DNA from: JAHBVL01 sp963712055
GTDB lineage: Bacteria > Chloroflexota > Chloroflexia > Thermomicrobiales > UBA6265
Reading direction: 5' to 3'
NCBI GenBank assembly: GCA_963712055.1
Contig: CAVQGN010000001.1
Coordinates: 124,001 to 188,000 of the forward strand
Length of the DNA: 64,000 nt
A program made the position numbers and the translations under genes. This document shows, in pieces, positions 1 to 8,726 of the stretch. Each line of letters opens with the position of its first letter. Within the stretch, counting starts at the first letter, position 1. The notes beneath the pieces are model-generated. The model saw only the letters and a list, made by a program, of their open reading frames with translations. It made no database searches and was not told where the DNA came from.

Positions 1-140
1 ATCTCCGAAGGCTGACATCAGTCTGGACGGGGTTCCTTGCGAGCGGAAACGCGTGTCGCGGCCGTCGATGGCTGCACAAGACAGCCCAGTCTACCAAAGG
101 CAACGCACGATCGACCAGAAAACGGGGACTTCAAGTCAGT

Positions 141-1862
141 CTAGCCTTGGCGGCGTATCTCATCGCCCGAAACCTGCTCTCCACGGGCGTACTGATGCGT
201 GGCTGCGAGCATGCGGTCCACTCTCGGCGTCGGCATCGCATGACGACTGGCGTCGAAGTCCTTCTGCCAGATGCCATCGTGGGGAAGCCACCAGCACCAG
301 TAGGAGGAGCCACAAGCGAGCTCATCCGCTTCTACCATTCGTCGGTGGCTGAACGCATGATTGTTGTTGCACCAGCCCCGTTCGCCGGTGCCCGTCGGTT
401 TGAAATCTCGACACGTTCTGCAGACACGTGGGATATCGGGTGCGATCGCGGGGCCTTGGCTGAATGACTCGGATTCAGAGGACGTCCGATATCCCGACTG
501 TGCGGGACTCGACCATTCCGGGAGATCATCCATCGTCACCTGGGCGGTTCGAGGCTCCCGTCGGACCTGGGGGAGCGCCATGTCCAGTGGCTGTTCAGCC
601 AGAAAACCGTCATCGACCCACCGTGAAACAGGCTCGTCATTCCAATCGTCCACTTCCTGTCGCGGTGGTGCAACTGGTTGCCGCTGATCTACATTATTAG
701 AAGAAGCACGTGCAGGTGCGGCAGGACGGGGACCCAGTGGACGCGGTTCCGAGACTGGAATGGCGCGCTCAGTTTCGTGTGTGATCAGACGATCCGCATT
801 AGCATTCTGTTCGGGGAGTGGTCCAAAAAGATCGTCGCCGCGTTCTCCAGCTTCGGCCGCGTAATCTGATTCTGCTGCCCATGTGATCCGCTGTTCACGA
901 CGCCGGCGCCACCATCGATCGACCCTTGATTCTCGCCGCTTAACGCCCGGTGAGGCTTGCGACTCCCAGTAGTTCCCGTCGAAATCATCCACGAACACGG
1001 GAGGAGCTTCGACGCTGGTCTGTTCAGTATGGGGTTGAGAGCGGACGCCGGATCGAGGAGAGTCGGTTGCTGGCACCGATTCGAATCGATCCACGTCTTC
1101 GGCGAATGAGGTGATCGTCGGGAAGGTGCGTTCAATTTCGTTTCGGCTCACTGGTGGAACGCGGTAGATGGGCGGCTCAGGAGTAGGAGGAACGTGCTCG
1201 ACCATTTGCGGACTAGTACTGACAAGCCGATCTTCTGCAAAATCCGGGTCAGATCCGAGGATTGGCTTTCCGGCGCTGATATCGGCAATGCGTCCTGTTT
1301 GCTTTCGCTTGGATTGAAACTGCTGACGCGCCAACCGCAGCGCTTCTTTCGGGTCCTGGATGCAGTCGGAAGCTTGCCGCGGTTTCTCGGCCTGGGGCGT
1401 TCTGGCGCTGGCGCTGACCTCGACCACTCGGTCTTCGGCGGCGTACTCGGTCTCTGCAGAGGTTGGGGCGGGATCGAACCGAAAGGGAGCGAATGAGGTC
1501 ATTTCGTCCGAACCACGATTGCTCGCAGCCGAGATGGACCCAACTACGCCATCCTCTTCGAGTTCAGCTGACCCTGCCGGAACCCAGAAATCGCTATCCC
1601 AACCATTGCGACAACCTATTTCACTCGCCCGCACCATCACGCGGACTCCAGCGCTTCCGGTGTTTGATGATCGCGACGGATGCGTGCACCAACCGCTCTT
1701 GTCGAAGCTAGCAGATTCAAAAAAAGCACACGTTTCGCAAACACGTCGTTTCACAGCCACTCTCGCTTTCGCAAATGCACAATGCGGGATGGCGGGATGG
1801 GTACGGACACTCTTGAAGACCTGGGTCGCCAAGTCACAGTTTTTTGACGTAGAAGGAGGCAC
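141..1862 (-). CDS. Hypothetical protein with duplicated Cys-rich (CxxC...GWC) end domains
   Basis: I do not recognise a named family. The protein has 573 residues from the GTG at 1862. A cysteine cluster lies near the N terminus (CETC at about 42-45, SGWCTHP, then a further Cys before GWDSDFW). A similar cluster lies near the C terminus (CRTC at about 481-484, RGWCNNN, then DELACGS and YWCWW). The roughly 390 residues between them are rich in Pro, Arg, Glu and Ser and look disordered. The paired CxxC and GWC motifs suggest two small metal-binding ribbons, which is inference. A TAGACA-17-TAGAAT promoter sits just upstream and supports a short leader. In-frame GTG codons at 1760 and 1754, just before the first CxxC, are alternative starts. 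It is transcribed divergently from miaB. Confidence 0.7.
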   Translation of the reverse strand: MPPSTSKNCDLATQVFKSVRTHPAIPHCAFAKARVAVKRRVCETCAFFESASFDKSGWCTHPSRSSNTGSAGVRVMVRASEIGCRNGWDSDFWVPAGSAELEEDGVVGSISAASNRGSDEMTSFAPFRFDPAPTSAETEYAAEDRVVEVSASARTPQAEKPRQASDCIQDPKEALRLARQQFQSKRKQTGRIADISAGKPILGSDPDFAEDRLVSTSPQMVEHVPPTPEPPIYRVPPVSRNEIERTFPTITSFAEDVDRFESVPATDSPRSGVRSQPHTEQTSVEAPPVFVDDFDGNYWESQASPGVKRRESRVDRWWRRRREQRITWAAESDYAAEAGERGDDLFGPLPEQNANADRLITHETERAIPVSEPRPLGPRPAAPARASSNNVDQRQPVAPPRQEVDDWNDEPVSRWVDDGFLAEQPLDMALPQVRREPRTAQVTMDDLPEWSSPAQSGYRTSSESESFSQGPAIAPDIPRVCRTCRDFKPTGTGERGWCNNNHAFSHRRMVEADELACGSSYWCWWLPHDGIWQKDFDASRHAMPTPRVDRMLAATHQYARGEQVSGDEIRRQG

Positions 1863-1881
1863 CCCTGCCCGCTTTTTATTG

Positions 1882-1910
1882 ATTCTAACGGATGTTTCGG
1901 GCGTTGTCTA
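1882..1910 (-). promoter_or_regulatory. Candidate sigma70 promoter for the Cys-rich hypothetical gene
   Basis: On the minus strand TAGACA (1905-1910) and TAGAAT (1882-1887) are separated by 17 nt, each five of six to consensus. Transcription would begin near 1875, about a dozen bases before the GTG start at 1862. Confidence 0.5.
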
Positions 1911-2120
1911 CAAGGCAACGACCCTCTGTACGGACACGAACGAATGGTCTGTTCGGATAGATGATCGCGGGATCTGGACTGGCCTTGCTGGAAATCGCCT
2001 CTGCCGTTGGGTAAAACGTAGTACACTGTCGTGTTGCGCTGAGCAGCAAACGCACGGGCGTGGCATGCTGCCCTCCAGCGATGGTACGCGATATCGAGTG
2101 ATTTACGATCGAGGTTCTTG

Positions 2121-3482
2121 ATGGCCAAGCTAACCGAGGTGATCCCGCTTCGCCCCTCGTACGCTCCAAGTCCATTACCACCGAATGGCAAACGCTTTTT
2201 GGTCTGGACAATTGGATGCCAAATGAATGAGGCTGACAGCTCGCGAGTAACTGCAATGCTCCTGGAAGCAGGGTATCAGGCTACTGATTCGGAAGAAGAC
2301 GCCGACATTGTGGTGCTCAATTCCTGTGTGGTGCGACAAGCTGCAGAGGATAAGGTCGCTGGGCGGTTGACCTCGTTAGTGCGACAGAAGCGAGCGCGCC
2401 CGGAAATGTCGGTAGTCTTGACAGGTTGCATGGTCACCAACCAGCATGCGGCTCTGGAGCAGCGGTTTCCGCATGTCGATCTCTTTTTCGATCCTTCGGA
2501 TTTCGAAGCGTTCCGAAAGTTCGTTCCTGAGCTGTCGGATTTCGAGGATGATCTTGCCACCCTGCCTCATTACTATGTGGATCAGGCGGCGAGCAGCAAC
2601 GTGTCGGCGTATATCCCAATTATCTACGGGTGTAACTTTCTCTGTTCCTACTGCATCGTGCCGTATCGGCGCGGTCGGGAGACCTCCAGATCTTCGGCTG
2701 AAATCGTCACTGAAGTTCAGGCATTGGCTGAGCGAGGGGTTCGGGATGTCACCCTGCTTGGCCAGACCGTGAATGCGTATGGACATGACCTGGATGAAGA
2801 CCAGAATCTGGCGACGTTACTTCGCGCTGTGGATGCGGTCGATGGTATTGAGCGATTGCGATTTCTGACCTCCCATCCTCGGTATATGACTGATGAGATT
2901 CTCGAAACCATGGCGGAGTTGCCTTCTGTTTGCGAGCACTTGAATTTGCCCGTTCAGGCGGGCAATGACGTCGTGCTGAAACGGATGCGGAGAACCTATA
3001 CCGCTGACCTCTGGCGTGACAGAATCGCGAAAGCGCGAGAACTGATGCCGGATGTGACGGTAGCCACGGATATCATCGTCGGCTTCCCAGGCGAAACCGA
3101 AGAGCAGTTCGAGGATACGCTGACCTTGCTTGAGGAAACTGGTCTCGACAAAGTTCACGTCGCCATGTATTCACCGCGGCCGGGAACGCTTTCAGCGCGT
3201 TGGGAAGATGATGTCCCGGCGGACGAGAAACTCCGGCGACACCGGGCGGTCGAAGCGCTCCAGGAGCGGGTCTGCACCGAGCGAAATTCCGTTCGCGCAA
3301 ACAGCCTGACCGAAATCCTGATTGATACTCACAAAAAGGGAAACTGGAGCGGAAGAACCCGTGGCAACCAGCTCGTCCATATCAGAGATGACAGAGATCT
3401 CCTGGGCAAGATGGTGGACGTACGAATCGAGCGCACGAGTCCGTGGTTCTTCACCGGTAGCGTTATCGGCGCACCCCGATAA
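2121..3482 (+). CDS. miaB: tRNA-2-methylthio-N6-dimethylallyladenosine synthase (MiaB)
   Basis: MiaB is a radical-SAM methylthiotransferase that converts i6A37 of tRNAs to ms2i6A. The N-terminal UPF0004 domain carries the three cluster-binding cysteines (IGCQMNEADS Cys33, NSCV Cys69, TGCM Cys103). The radical-SAM motif CNFLCSYC gives Cys171, Cys175 and Cys178, and a C-terminal TRAM-like region follows. GCQMN and the overall length of 453 aa favour MiaB over RimO or MtaB. The ATG at 2121 is chosen because GAGG lies 6 nt upstream; an in-frame TTG directly precedes it. A TPR gene follows after 54 nt and may be cotranscribed. Confidence 0.95.
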   Translation: MAKLTEVIPLRPSYAPSPLPPNGKRFLVWTIGCQMNEADSSRVTAMLLEAGYQATDSEEDADIVVLNSCVVRQAAEDKVAGRLTSLVRQKRARPEMSVVLTGCMVTNQHAALEQRFPHVDLFFDPSDFEAFRKFVPELSDFEDDLATLPHYYVDQAASSNVSAYIPIIYGCNFLCSYCIVPYRRGRETSRSSAEIVTEVQALAERGVRDVTLLGQTVNAYGHDLDEDQNLATLLRAVDAVDGIERLRFLTSHPRYMTDEILETMAELPSVCEHLNLPVQAGNDVVLKRMRRTYTADLWRDRIAKARELMPDVTVATDIIVGFPGETEEQFEDTLTLLEETGLDKVHVAMYSPRPGTLSARWEDDVPADEKLRRHRAVEALQERVCTERNSVRANSLTEILIDTHKKGNWSGRTRGNQLVHIRDDRDLLGKMVDVRIERTSPWFFTGSVIGAPR

Positions 3483-3536
3483 CGCGAAACACTTGAAAGT
3501 ATTGGTAGACAGCACTAGAAGTGGAAGAGGAAAGCA

Positions 3537-4418
3537 TTGAGTACAACCGAGCAAAAACGAACTCGTTCGCAGATCGTGTTTGAAGCGCGGCAGATGGCCA
3601 TGGAGGGTCGCTGGGACGAAGCGATCGCGATAAATCGTGAATTGATCCAGCGCGATCCCAAGGACACTGACGCCTACAATCGACTCGGAAGGGCACTTCT
3701 CGCCCAGGGTGATACCGAAGGGGCCTACGAGGCCTATTCAAGTGCGCTGAAGTCTGATGCGGCAAATCTCATTGCCCGTCGGAATCTGCAGCGGATGGAA
3801 GTTATTCGCCGTGGAGATGCAGAAGGCGACAAGTCAGAGGTCGACCAGGAAGCCACGCCGTTTCCGCGCCTTGCGGTGTTCCTCGAAGAAGTAGGCAAGA
3901 CGTGGGTGACGGAGCTTGCGAACCCGGCGCTGGTTTCATTTCTCGCTCGAATTTATGCAGGCCAGCAACTCGAGCTTTCGATCGACGCCGGTCGATTGGT
4001 CGTATCAACGACGACCGGAACCTATGTTGGGGAAATCGAACGCAAAACCGCAGAGCGACTGGTCGAGCTCATCAACGGCGGCAATATCTACGAGGTCTTC
4101 GCGTTGGGGCTGTCGCCGAATTCGTTGCGCGTGATCTTGAGGGAAGTCCATCGCGATCCATCGCAGGCCGAAAAACTGTCGTTCCCCAAGCAGATCACGG
4201 AAACCCGTGCCTACTTGCGCGAAAGAGACATCCTGCGCCAACTCGACGAATCGGATTTTCTCCTCGATGAGGACGACGAGGGCGACGATATTCCGAAGAA
4301 AGCCGCTGTCAGCTATGACAGCGAAGACGATACCGACGACCATGAAGCTGAGGCCGACGAAACGGCCGACGAAGACGAGACCGAAGACAGCGATGATTCT
4401 GATGAGGTGGCCGAATAG
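3537..4418 (+). CDS. Tetratricopeptide-repeat protein with acidic C-terminal tail
   Basis: This 293-residue protein starts with TTG behind a good AGAGG ribosome site. Residues of about 12-85 form two or three TPR-like helices (WDEAIAINRELIQRDPKDTD, then DTEGAYEAYSSAL), typical of a protein-binding scaffold. A roughly 130-residue middle region has no motif I know. The last 50 residues are almost all Asp and Glu with some Ser and Thr. It has no signal peptide or membrane span, so it is probably cytoplasmic. The function is unknown. It follows miaB by 54 nt and ends just before a strong terminator. Confidence 0.8.
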   Translation: MSTTEQKRTRSQIVFEARQMAMEGRWDEAIAINRELIQRDPKDTDAYNRLGRALLAQGDTEGAYEAYSSALKSDAANLIARRNLQRMEVIRRGDAEGDKSEVDQEATPFPRLAVFLEEVGKTWVTELANPALVSFLARIYAGQQLELSIDAGRLVVSTTTGTYVGEIERKTAERLVELINGGNIYEVFALGLSPNSLRVILREVHRDPSQAEKLSFPKQITETRAYLRERDILRQLDESDFLLDEDDEGDDIPKKAAVSYDSEDDTDDHEAEADETADEDETEDSDDSDEVAE

Positions 4419-4439
4419 TCCTTGCTTCGGCACGATCAG

Positions 4440-4470
4440 AAGCCCGGTCGCCTCATAGGCGACCGGGCTT
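4440..4470. terminator. Strong bidirectional intrinsic terminator
   Basis: A perfect 14-bp stem (4440-4453 with 4457-4470) closes a 3-nt CAT loop. It lies between the convergent TPR gene and the 110-aa membrane-protein gene. The arms begin with AA and end with TT followed by TCTCGT, so it can serve both strands. Confidence 0.85.
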
Positions 4471-4498
4471 TCTCGTCTATGGAATTGTCTTCGAGAAC

Positions 4499-4831
4499 TC
4501 AGTCGAGCACGACCAGAAGGACCATCATCAATCCGAAAAGTGATCCAGCAGTGATCGCCAATCTCCGCAGATCTGAGCGGATGAAGGCATATTCCTGGTC
4601 TCGCGTGAGCGGTTTGGGTCGGTATTTGGCAATCGTGGTTTTCGGACGCCCTTTGGAGGATGTGGCGTCGATCTCGTCGATCACTACCGCGGTTGATGCG
4701 GTCGCACCAACCGCGGTGTCCTTCGCGCGTTCCTGTATCGCCCGCCGTTGAGCGCGGTTGTACCGTGGCGACGATCCCTTTTTAGGAGGGGATGAACTCG
4801 GCTTGCTGCTCATTCGCTCACTGCATTTCAC
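4499..4831 (-). CDS. Small basic protein with C-terminal membrane segment
   Basis: Hypothetical protein of 110 aa from the GTG at 4831, or 104 aa from the ATG at 4813; neither start has a clear ribosome site. The N-terminal half is rich in Ser, Lys, Arg and Pro and probably disordered. The last 19 residues (AITAGSLFGLMMVLLVVLD) form one hydrophobic helix, suggesting a tail-anchored protein. It begins 18 nt after the YkvA-like gene and is probably cotranscribed with it. The shared terminator at 4440-4470 ends the unit. The function is unknown. Confidence 0.65.
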   Translation of the reverse strand: MKCSERMSSKPSSSPPKKGSSPRYNRAQRRAIQERAKDTAVGATASTAVVIDEIDATSSKGRPKTTIAKYRPKPLTRDQEYAFIRSDLRRLAITAGSLFGLMMVLLVVLD

Positions 4832-4849
4832 TTCGCCAGAGGCATTTGA

Positions 4850-5215
4850 TCAGTTCGGGCGATCGATGACCCGAAACTCTGCATCAATAATCTCCGGCTC
4901 CCGCCGCACCCGTACAGTTTCCGGTTGCGCCTGTGAGAATAACGTGGAAAGGTGATCCTTCACAACATCGGTTGGAGCGACCTTTTGCAGAAAGGAACCC
5001 AGTAAACCAATCGCCAGAACTACCATTGCCAGATCGTCCACCTGACCAAGTCCGGCGATGAAGTCTGGAATAAGGTCGATCGGCGAAATGACGTACACCA
5101 TTGCAGCGAATGGGACGGCCGCTTTCATCCAGAGCGGGAGCCGCTTGTCTCTCATCATCGAAAAGGCAAACTTGAGCGATTGAGTTTTCGACATTTTGGT
5201 GTTTCTCACGTGCAC
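4850..5215 (-). CDS. YkvA/DUF1232 family membrane protein
   Basis: The core WMKAAVPFAAMVYVISPIDL, followed by IPDFI and the later GQVDDLAMVVLA, is the DUF1232 (YkvA) signature: a short membrane-associated helix with a PxDLIPD-type turn. The family is widespread but its biochemical role is not established. The GTG at 5215 is favoured because AGGAG lies 4 nt upstream; an ATG at 5194 would remove seven residues. The C-terminal tail is charged and probably cytoplasmic. It is the first gene of a two-gene minus-strand unit. Confidence 0.8.
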   Translation of the reverse strand: MHVRNTKMSKTQSLKFAFSMMRDKRLPLWMKAAVPFAAMVYVISPIDLIPDFIAGLGQVDDLAMVVLAIGLLGSFLQKVAPTDVVKDHLSTLFSQAQPETVRVRREPEIIDAEFRVIDRPN

Positions 5216-5280
5216 GTTTCTCCTGCGCCATAGAGCGCACTTCCGCTTGCTGCCTCTACGTTATCAGAGCGCAAACGCAT

Positions 5281-5994
5281 CTACTCACTATACGGTCGAT
5301 TCACGTGTTCGGTTTTAGTCGCGCCGTATAAGAGTCTTGCTTCAGCGAGATCATGCAGATCATTGACGCTGATGAAACTCCGCAGGTCTGGACTGAACTT
5401 CCGACAAAGGCTTTCAGGAAGCACTTCTACCGCGACGTCGGCAAAAAAGGAAATCACTCGACGTCGGTTCGTGTTCAACGCCCGCTCAATTGCGGGTAAG
5501 CAGTCTCTGGAATAGCGTGCATGAAGTGTCTGGTAGGTGACCGTACCGCCCGGTGTCTGCCGGGAAGGTTGGTCGAGTACGGGGATCAGTACTTCGGCAT
5601 ACGAAGAAGCATTGCCGACAAAGCGCAACAGCGCTGTATCGAGAAATGGCATATCACACGATACGATGACAACGTCCGGATAGTTCGCTGCGGCCAGCGC
5701 CGTCGCGATTCCGCCAAGAACGCCGCTGTCCCCGAAACTGTCAGCAACGGCAGGTAGATCGAGCTCCGGACGTTTCGTGCCGTCGCGGTTCACCAGAAAG
5801 CGATCGTCTGAGAGGTCTGCAATGCTCGCAGCGACCATCTCGATCAGCGTCGGTCCTCCATTTTCAAGCTGGAGCGAAGCTTTGTCTGCTCCCATTCTGA
5901 TTGACTGACCACCTGCCAGAATCGCCACGCTAAATGGGCGAGAAGCGTTTTCACCGTCGGGAAGGCGCGATTTCCCAATGTTGGCGTATGGCAT
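5281..5994 (-). CDS. mobA: Molybdenum cofactor guanylyltransferase
   Basis: MobA transfers GMP from GTP to molybdopterin-Mo to make the guanine dinucleotide cofactor in the cytosol. The nucleotide-binding signature AILAGGQSIRMGADKASLQL is intact near residues 24-43. GVLGGIATAL and VIVSCDMPFLD, the Mg-binding Asp loop, follow in the family order. The length of 237 aa is normal, with about 20 extra N-terminal residues that may reflect a start downstream of 5994. No other molybdopterin gene is adjacent. A Moco-sulfurase-like aminotransferase gene lies 11 kb away. Confidence 0.85.
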   Translation of the reverse strand: MPYANIGKSRLPDGENASRPFSVAILAGGQSIRMGADKASLQLENGGPTLIEMVAASIADLSDDRFLVNRDGTKRPELDLPAVADSFGDSGVLGGIATALAAANYPDVVIVSCDMPFLDTALLRFVGNASSYAEVLIPVLDQPSRQTPGGTVTYQTLHARYSRDCLPAIERALNTNRRRVISFFADVAVEVLPESLCRKFSPDLRSFISVNDLHDLAEARLLYGATKTEHVNRPYSE

Positions 5995-6223
5995 CGATTG
6001 AATACTCCGTGCTCGTCGGATTCTTGTTAGAATGCACTATGCACAATCTTGGCACCGAGCTGAAGACGACAGGTCCACTGGAATGCTGAATCAGCGCATG
6101 ACAGCAAGGCAACTTCGGAACGGTCGAAACACCACGCATCCTCCCCGCGCTGGTGTTTTTCGCGTGCATCGGGTTGATTCGGTCCGGTGGCTTGCTGGCC
6201 GCCGGTGATAGAAGGATGATGTC

Positions 6224-6505
6224 ATGACCAATTCAAGCTTGATAAGCAAGATCGAGAAAGCCCATCGGTATGCCCAGGAGCCGAACAGAATTCTGGTGTC
6301 GGATCTGAGCGCAACCTTCCATGGCGGACATGATGATTATGTGGTTACGCTGGCAGATGGTCACTGGAATTGCACGTGCCATACGTTCGAAACTCACGTA
6401 CTCGGAACGTGCAGTCACGTGATGGCGATGCAGGAGATCATGGCGCCCATGCTATCAACTGATTCCCGCTATTCCGTCGAGGAAAAGGCTACGATCGAGG
6501 ACTAG
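6224..6505 (+). CDS. Small SWIM zinc-finger protein
   Basis: The 93-residue protein contains WNCTCHTF, then GTCSHVMAM 12 residues later. This is the CxC...CxH ligand set of a SWIM zinc finger (residues about 49-66), a fold that binds DNA or protein partners. Beyond the finger there is only a short N-terminal helix and an acidic tail. Stand-alone SWIM proteins of this size have no agreed function. The gene is convergent with the c-di-AMP receptor-like gene across a 34-nt gap. Confidence 0.75.
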   Translation: MTNSSLISKIEKAHRYAQEPNRILVSDLSATFHGGHDDYVVTLADGHWNCTCHTFETHVLGTCSHVMAMQEIMAPMLSTDSRYSVEEKATIED

Positions 6506-6539
6506 ATGGTTCTCAGGGTCGGGTATCTGTGCCAGTGCT

Positions 6540-6866
6540 TTAGAACTGGTCGAATCGACTGATTGGAAGAACCAGCGCGACACCTCCGCCGAGGGTCACA
6601 GCTGAGATTTCACCCATGTCCGGGTCGACCCAGGGATCGTCGTCATCGAGCACGTAAGCTTCGTCTCGAGTCGAACAGACAGTTTCGATCAGGCGAACAC
6701 AGTCGGCCACCCGCTCATCCTCCACGCCAAAAAACAACGTCGAACTGGACGTTCGCAGGAAACCGCCCTCACTTCCGATTCTGGTGACGCGGAACCCCGC
6801 GGAAGTCGTCGTCCGGAGCAAGCGATCGGTGTCATAATCCTGGACGACGGCGACAATGAGCTTCAT
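6540..6866 (-). CDS. Cyclic-di-AMP receptor-like PII-fold protein (DarA/CdaR, DUF970)
   Basis: The 108-residue protein starts MKLIVAVVQDYDTDRLLRTT and continues with GFRVTRIGSEGGFLRTSSST and LFFGVEDERV. This is the pattern of the PII-like DUF970 family, whose Gram-positive members bind cyclic di-AMP as trimers. The usual long variable loop is present as the acidic DDDDPWVDPDM stretch, followed by a glycine-rich strand. The start at 6866 is chosen because homology begins there; upstream codons to 6995 look non-coding. No clear ribosome site is seen. It is divergent from the aconitase X pair. Confidence 0.8.
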   Translation of the reverse strand: MKLIVAVVQDYDTDRLLRTTTSAGFRVTRIGSEGGFLRTSSSTLFFGVEDERVADCVRLIETVCSTRDEAYVLDDDDPWVDPDMGEISAVTLGGGVALVLPISRFDQF

Positions 6867-7030
6867 GTGCGACCAACGACGTTGGGGATGAAACGGGTGT
6901 CTCGGGCACCCTCGGAAGGTTATAGCACAACGGTGAGATTGATCTTCCCGTTGGTTGCGGTCGAGCGAATCAGTCGGTCGAGCGATATGGGGCAAGCACA
7001 GATGTTATTCAGTCAGTCCAGCGCACGGGA

Positions 7031-8296
7031 ATGAGAGATCTTCACCTCTCCGAGGAGGAGAAGGCATTCCTCGCTGGAGAAGCAGGTCCTGCCGTTGCTC
7101 GAGCCATGAGGATTCTTGTCCGGATGGCGCCGTTGTACGGAGCGTCCGAGTTTCTCGAAATCAGTCGTGCGCACATCGACGGAATCGTCTTCGAAGGCGA
7201 AGCCGGGCTCGAATTCGCGGAGGGGCTAGCGCGGGACGGCGGTCAGGTGCGCGTGCCTACTTCACTCAATGTCATGTCCATGGATCGTGTTTCCTGGCAA
7301 ACGCTAGGGCAGGACCCGGACTTCGCTGACAAAGCAAGACGTCTCGGGCAGGCATATGTCTCCATGGGTGCCCGGCCGACGTACACCTGCGCTCCGTATC
7401 AGACCGAATCGGCGCCCATATTCGGCGAACAGCTTGCCTGGTCAGAATCCAACGCGGTCGCCTACGCCAACTCGGTACTGGGAGCTCGATCCAACCGGTA
7501 CGGCGATTATCTCGATATCTCCTGCGCGCTGACTGGCCGCGTCCCGGCCGCCGGGTTCCACCTTGCGGAGAATCGGGCTGGATCTTCGTTGTACAGACTC
7601 CACGAGGTGCCCGGTTCGATTCAGGAACGCGACGATTTCTGGCCGGTGCTGGGTTACTTTCTCGGTTCTCGCGTCTCCCACGGGGTGCCAGCGGTCGATG
7701 GAATCTCGGTGGCTCCGACCGACGACCAGTTGAAATCCTTCGCCGCCGCCATCGCAACCTCCGGAGCGGTGGCGATGTTTCATCTTATCGGGATCACGCC
7801 GGAGGCTCCGGATATCGCTGCGGCTTTTAGAGAACGATCAATACCCAATGCGCAGCACGTCACCCTGGATGAGTTGCGTGGCGTTCGCGAGAAGCTGACG
7901 TCTGCCCGAGGAGACTCCGTCGATGTCGTTGCTTTCGGCAGCCCACATGCTAGCCTGGCCGAATGTCGGCATCTGTCGGCCCTGATGGACGGGAAACGAA
8001 AACGAACGGACATGCAGGTGTTCGTCACGACAAGCCGCGCAGTTCGGGAGATCGCCGACCGCCAAGGTGTTCTGGCAGTGCTCGAAGCGTTCGGTGCCGT
8101 CGTCACGGCCGACACGTGTATTGCCGTGGCGCCACTTGTCAAACCCGGTGCCCGTGTGCTCATGACCAATTCAGCCAAGTACGCTCACTATGGTCCGGGT
8201 CTGATTGGAGTCGAATCGGTGTTTGGCTCAACGGCTGCCTGCGTCGAGGCTGCGATCACTGGCGCGATCCCGGATGAAAGCGGGGCCTGGATATGA
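7031..8296 (+). CDS. Aconitase X catalytic (large) subunit, DUF521
   Basis: This is the Fe-S catalytic part of the aconitase X superfamily. Characterised members dehydrate cis-3-hydroxy-L-proline or, in archaea, mevalonate 5-phosphate. Family landmarks are LARDGGQVRVPTSLNVMSMD, YTCAPYQ, the NSVLGARSNRYGDYLDISCA block with probable cluster cysteine, and the C-terminal TNSAKYAHYGPGL. The length of 421 aa is typical of a split enzyme. The swivel subunit follows with an ATGA overlap, so the two form one unit. No hydroxyproline or mevalonate gene is nearby, so the substrate is unknown. Confidence 0.85.
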   Translation: MRDLHLSEEEKAFLAGEAGPAVARAMRILVRMAPLYGASEFLEISRAHIDGIVFEGEAGLEFAEGLARDGGQVRVPTSLNVMSMDRVSWQTLGQDPDFADKARRLGQAYVSMGARPTYTCAPYQTESAPIFGEQLAWSESNAVAYANSVLGARSNRYGDYLDISCALTGRVPAAGFHLAENRAGSSLYRLHEVPGSIQERDDFWPVLGYFLGSRVSHGVPAVDGISVAPTDDQLKSFAAAIATSGAVAMFHLIGITPEAPDIAAAFRERSIPNAQHVTLDELRGVREKLTSARGDSVDVVAFGSPHASLAECRHLSALMDGKRKRTDMQVFVTTSRAVREIADRQGVLAVLEAFGAVVTADTCIAVAPLVKPGARVLMTNSAKYAHYGPGLIGVESVFGSTAACVEAAITGAIPDESGAWI

Positions 8297-8721
8297 GTCA
8301 TTTCACACTGTCAGGAGAGGTACTCGTTCCTGGAGAGGCGAGGGGCGTTGCCGTGGTGACCGACACGCCGCTGAGCCTCTGGGGAGGACTCAACCCCGAC
8401 ACCGGCTTCATCGTCGATCGTTTTCATCCACTTGCGGACGTTGATGTGTCGGGTAAGGTTCTGGTTCTGCCCACTGGCCGGGGTTCCTGTTCAGCCAGCG
8501 GAGTCTTGCTCGAGGCCTCGCGAAACGGGTTGGCGCCGGCCGGATTTGTCGTTTCCGAGGTCGATCCGATTATTGGCTTGGGAGCGATTCTGAGTGACGA
8601 ATTGCTCGGGCGAGCGATTCCTCTGATTCTCCTGAAACCGGAGGAATGCGAACGACTCTGCGACGGCGATCTGGTTTCAATTGCTGCTGACGGTCTGATT
8701 TCCGTCGATCGGAAGGATTAA
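8293..8721 (+). CDS. Aconitase X swivel (small) subunit, DUF126
   Basis: The 142-residue partner of the preceding gene has the DUF126 swivelling beta-barrel. It shows LWGGLNPDTGFIVDRFHP near residues 29-46 and the signature LPTGRGSCSASGVLLE near residues 58-73, which forms part of the active site. It overlaps the catalytic gene by 4 nt (ATGA), implying translational coupling and a 1:1 heterodimer. Its stop lies 5 nt from the convergent leuB stop, with no visible terminator between them. Confidence 0.85.
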   Translation: MSHFTLSGEVLVPGEARGVAVVTDTPLSLWGGLNPDTGFIVDRFHPLADVDVSGKVLVLPTGRGSCSASGVLLEASRNGLAPAGFVVSEVDPIIGLGAILSDELLGRAIPLILLKPEECERLCDGDLVSIAADGLISVDRKD

Positions 8722-8726
8722 CCGGA

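Noticed and set aside
1..140. Left edge of the window
   Set aside because: No gene end, RNA or repeat could be recognised in these 140 bases.
1360..2121. 253-codon plus-strand frame overlapping the 5' half of the Cys-rich hypothetical gene
   Set aside because: The minus-strand frame has paired cysteine motifs and a promoter, while this frame has neither and runs into the miaB start.
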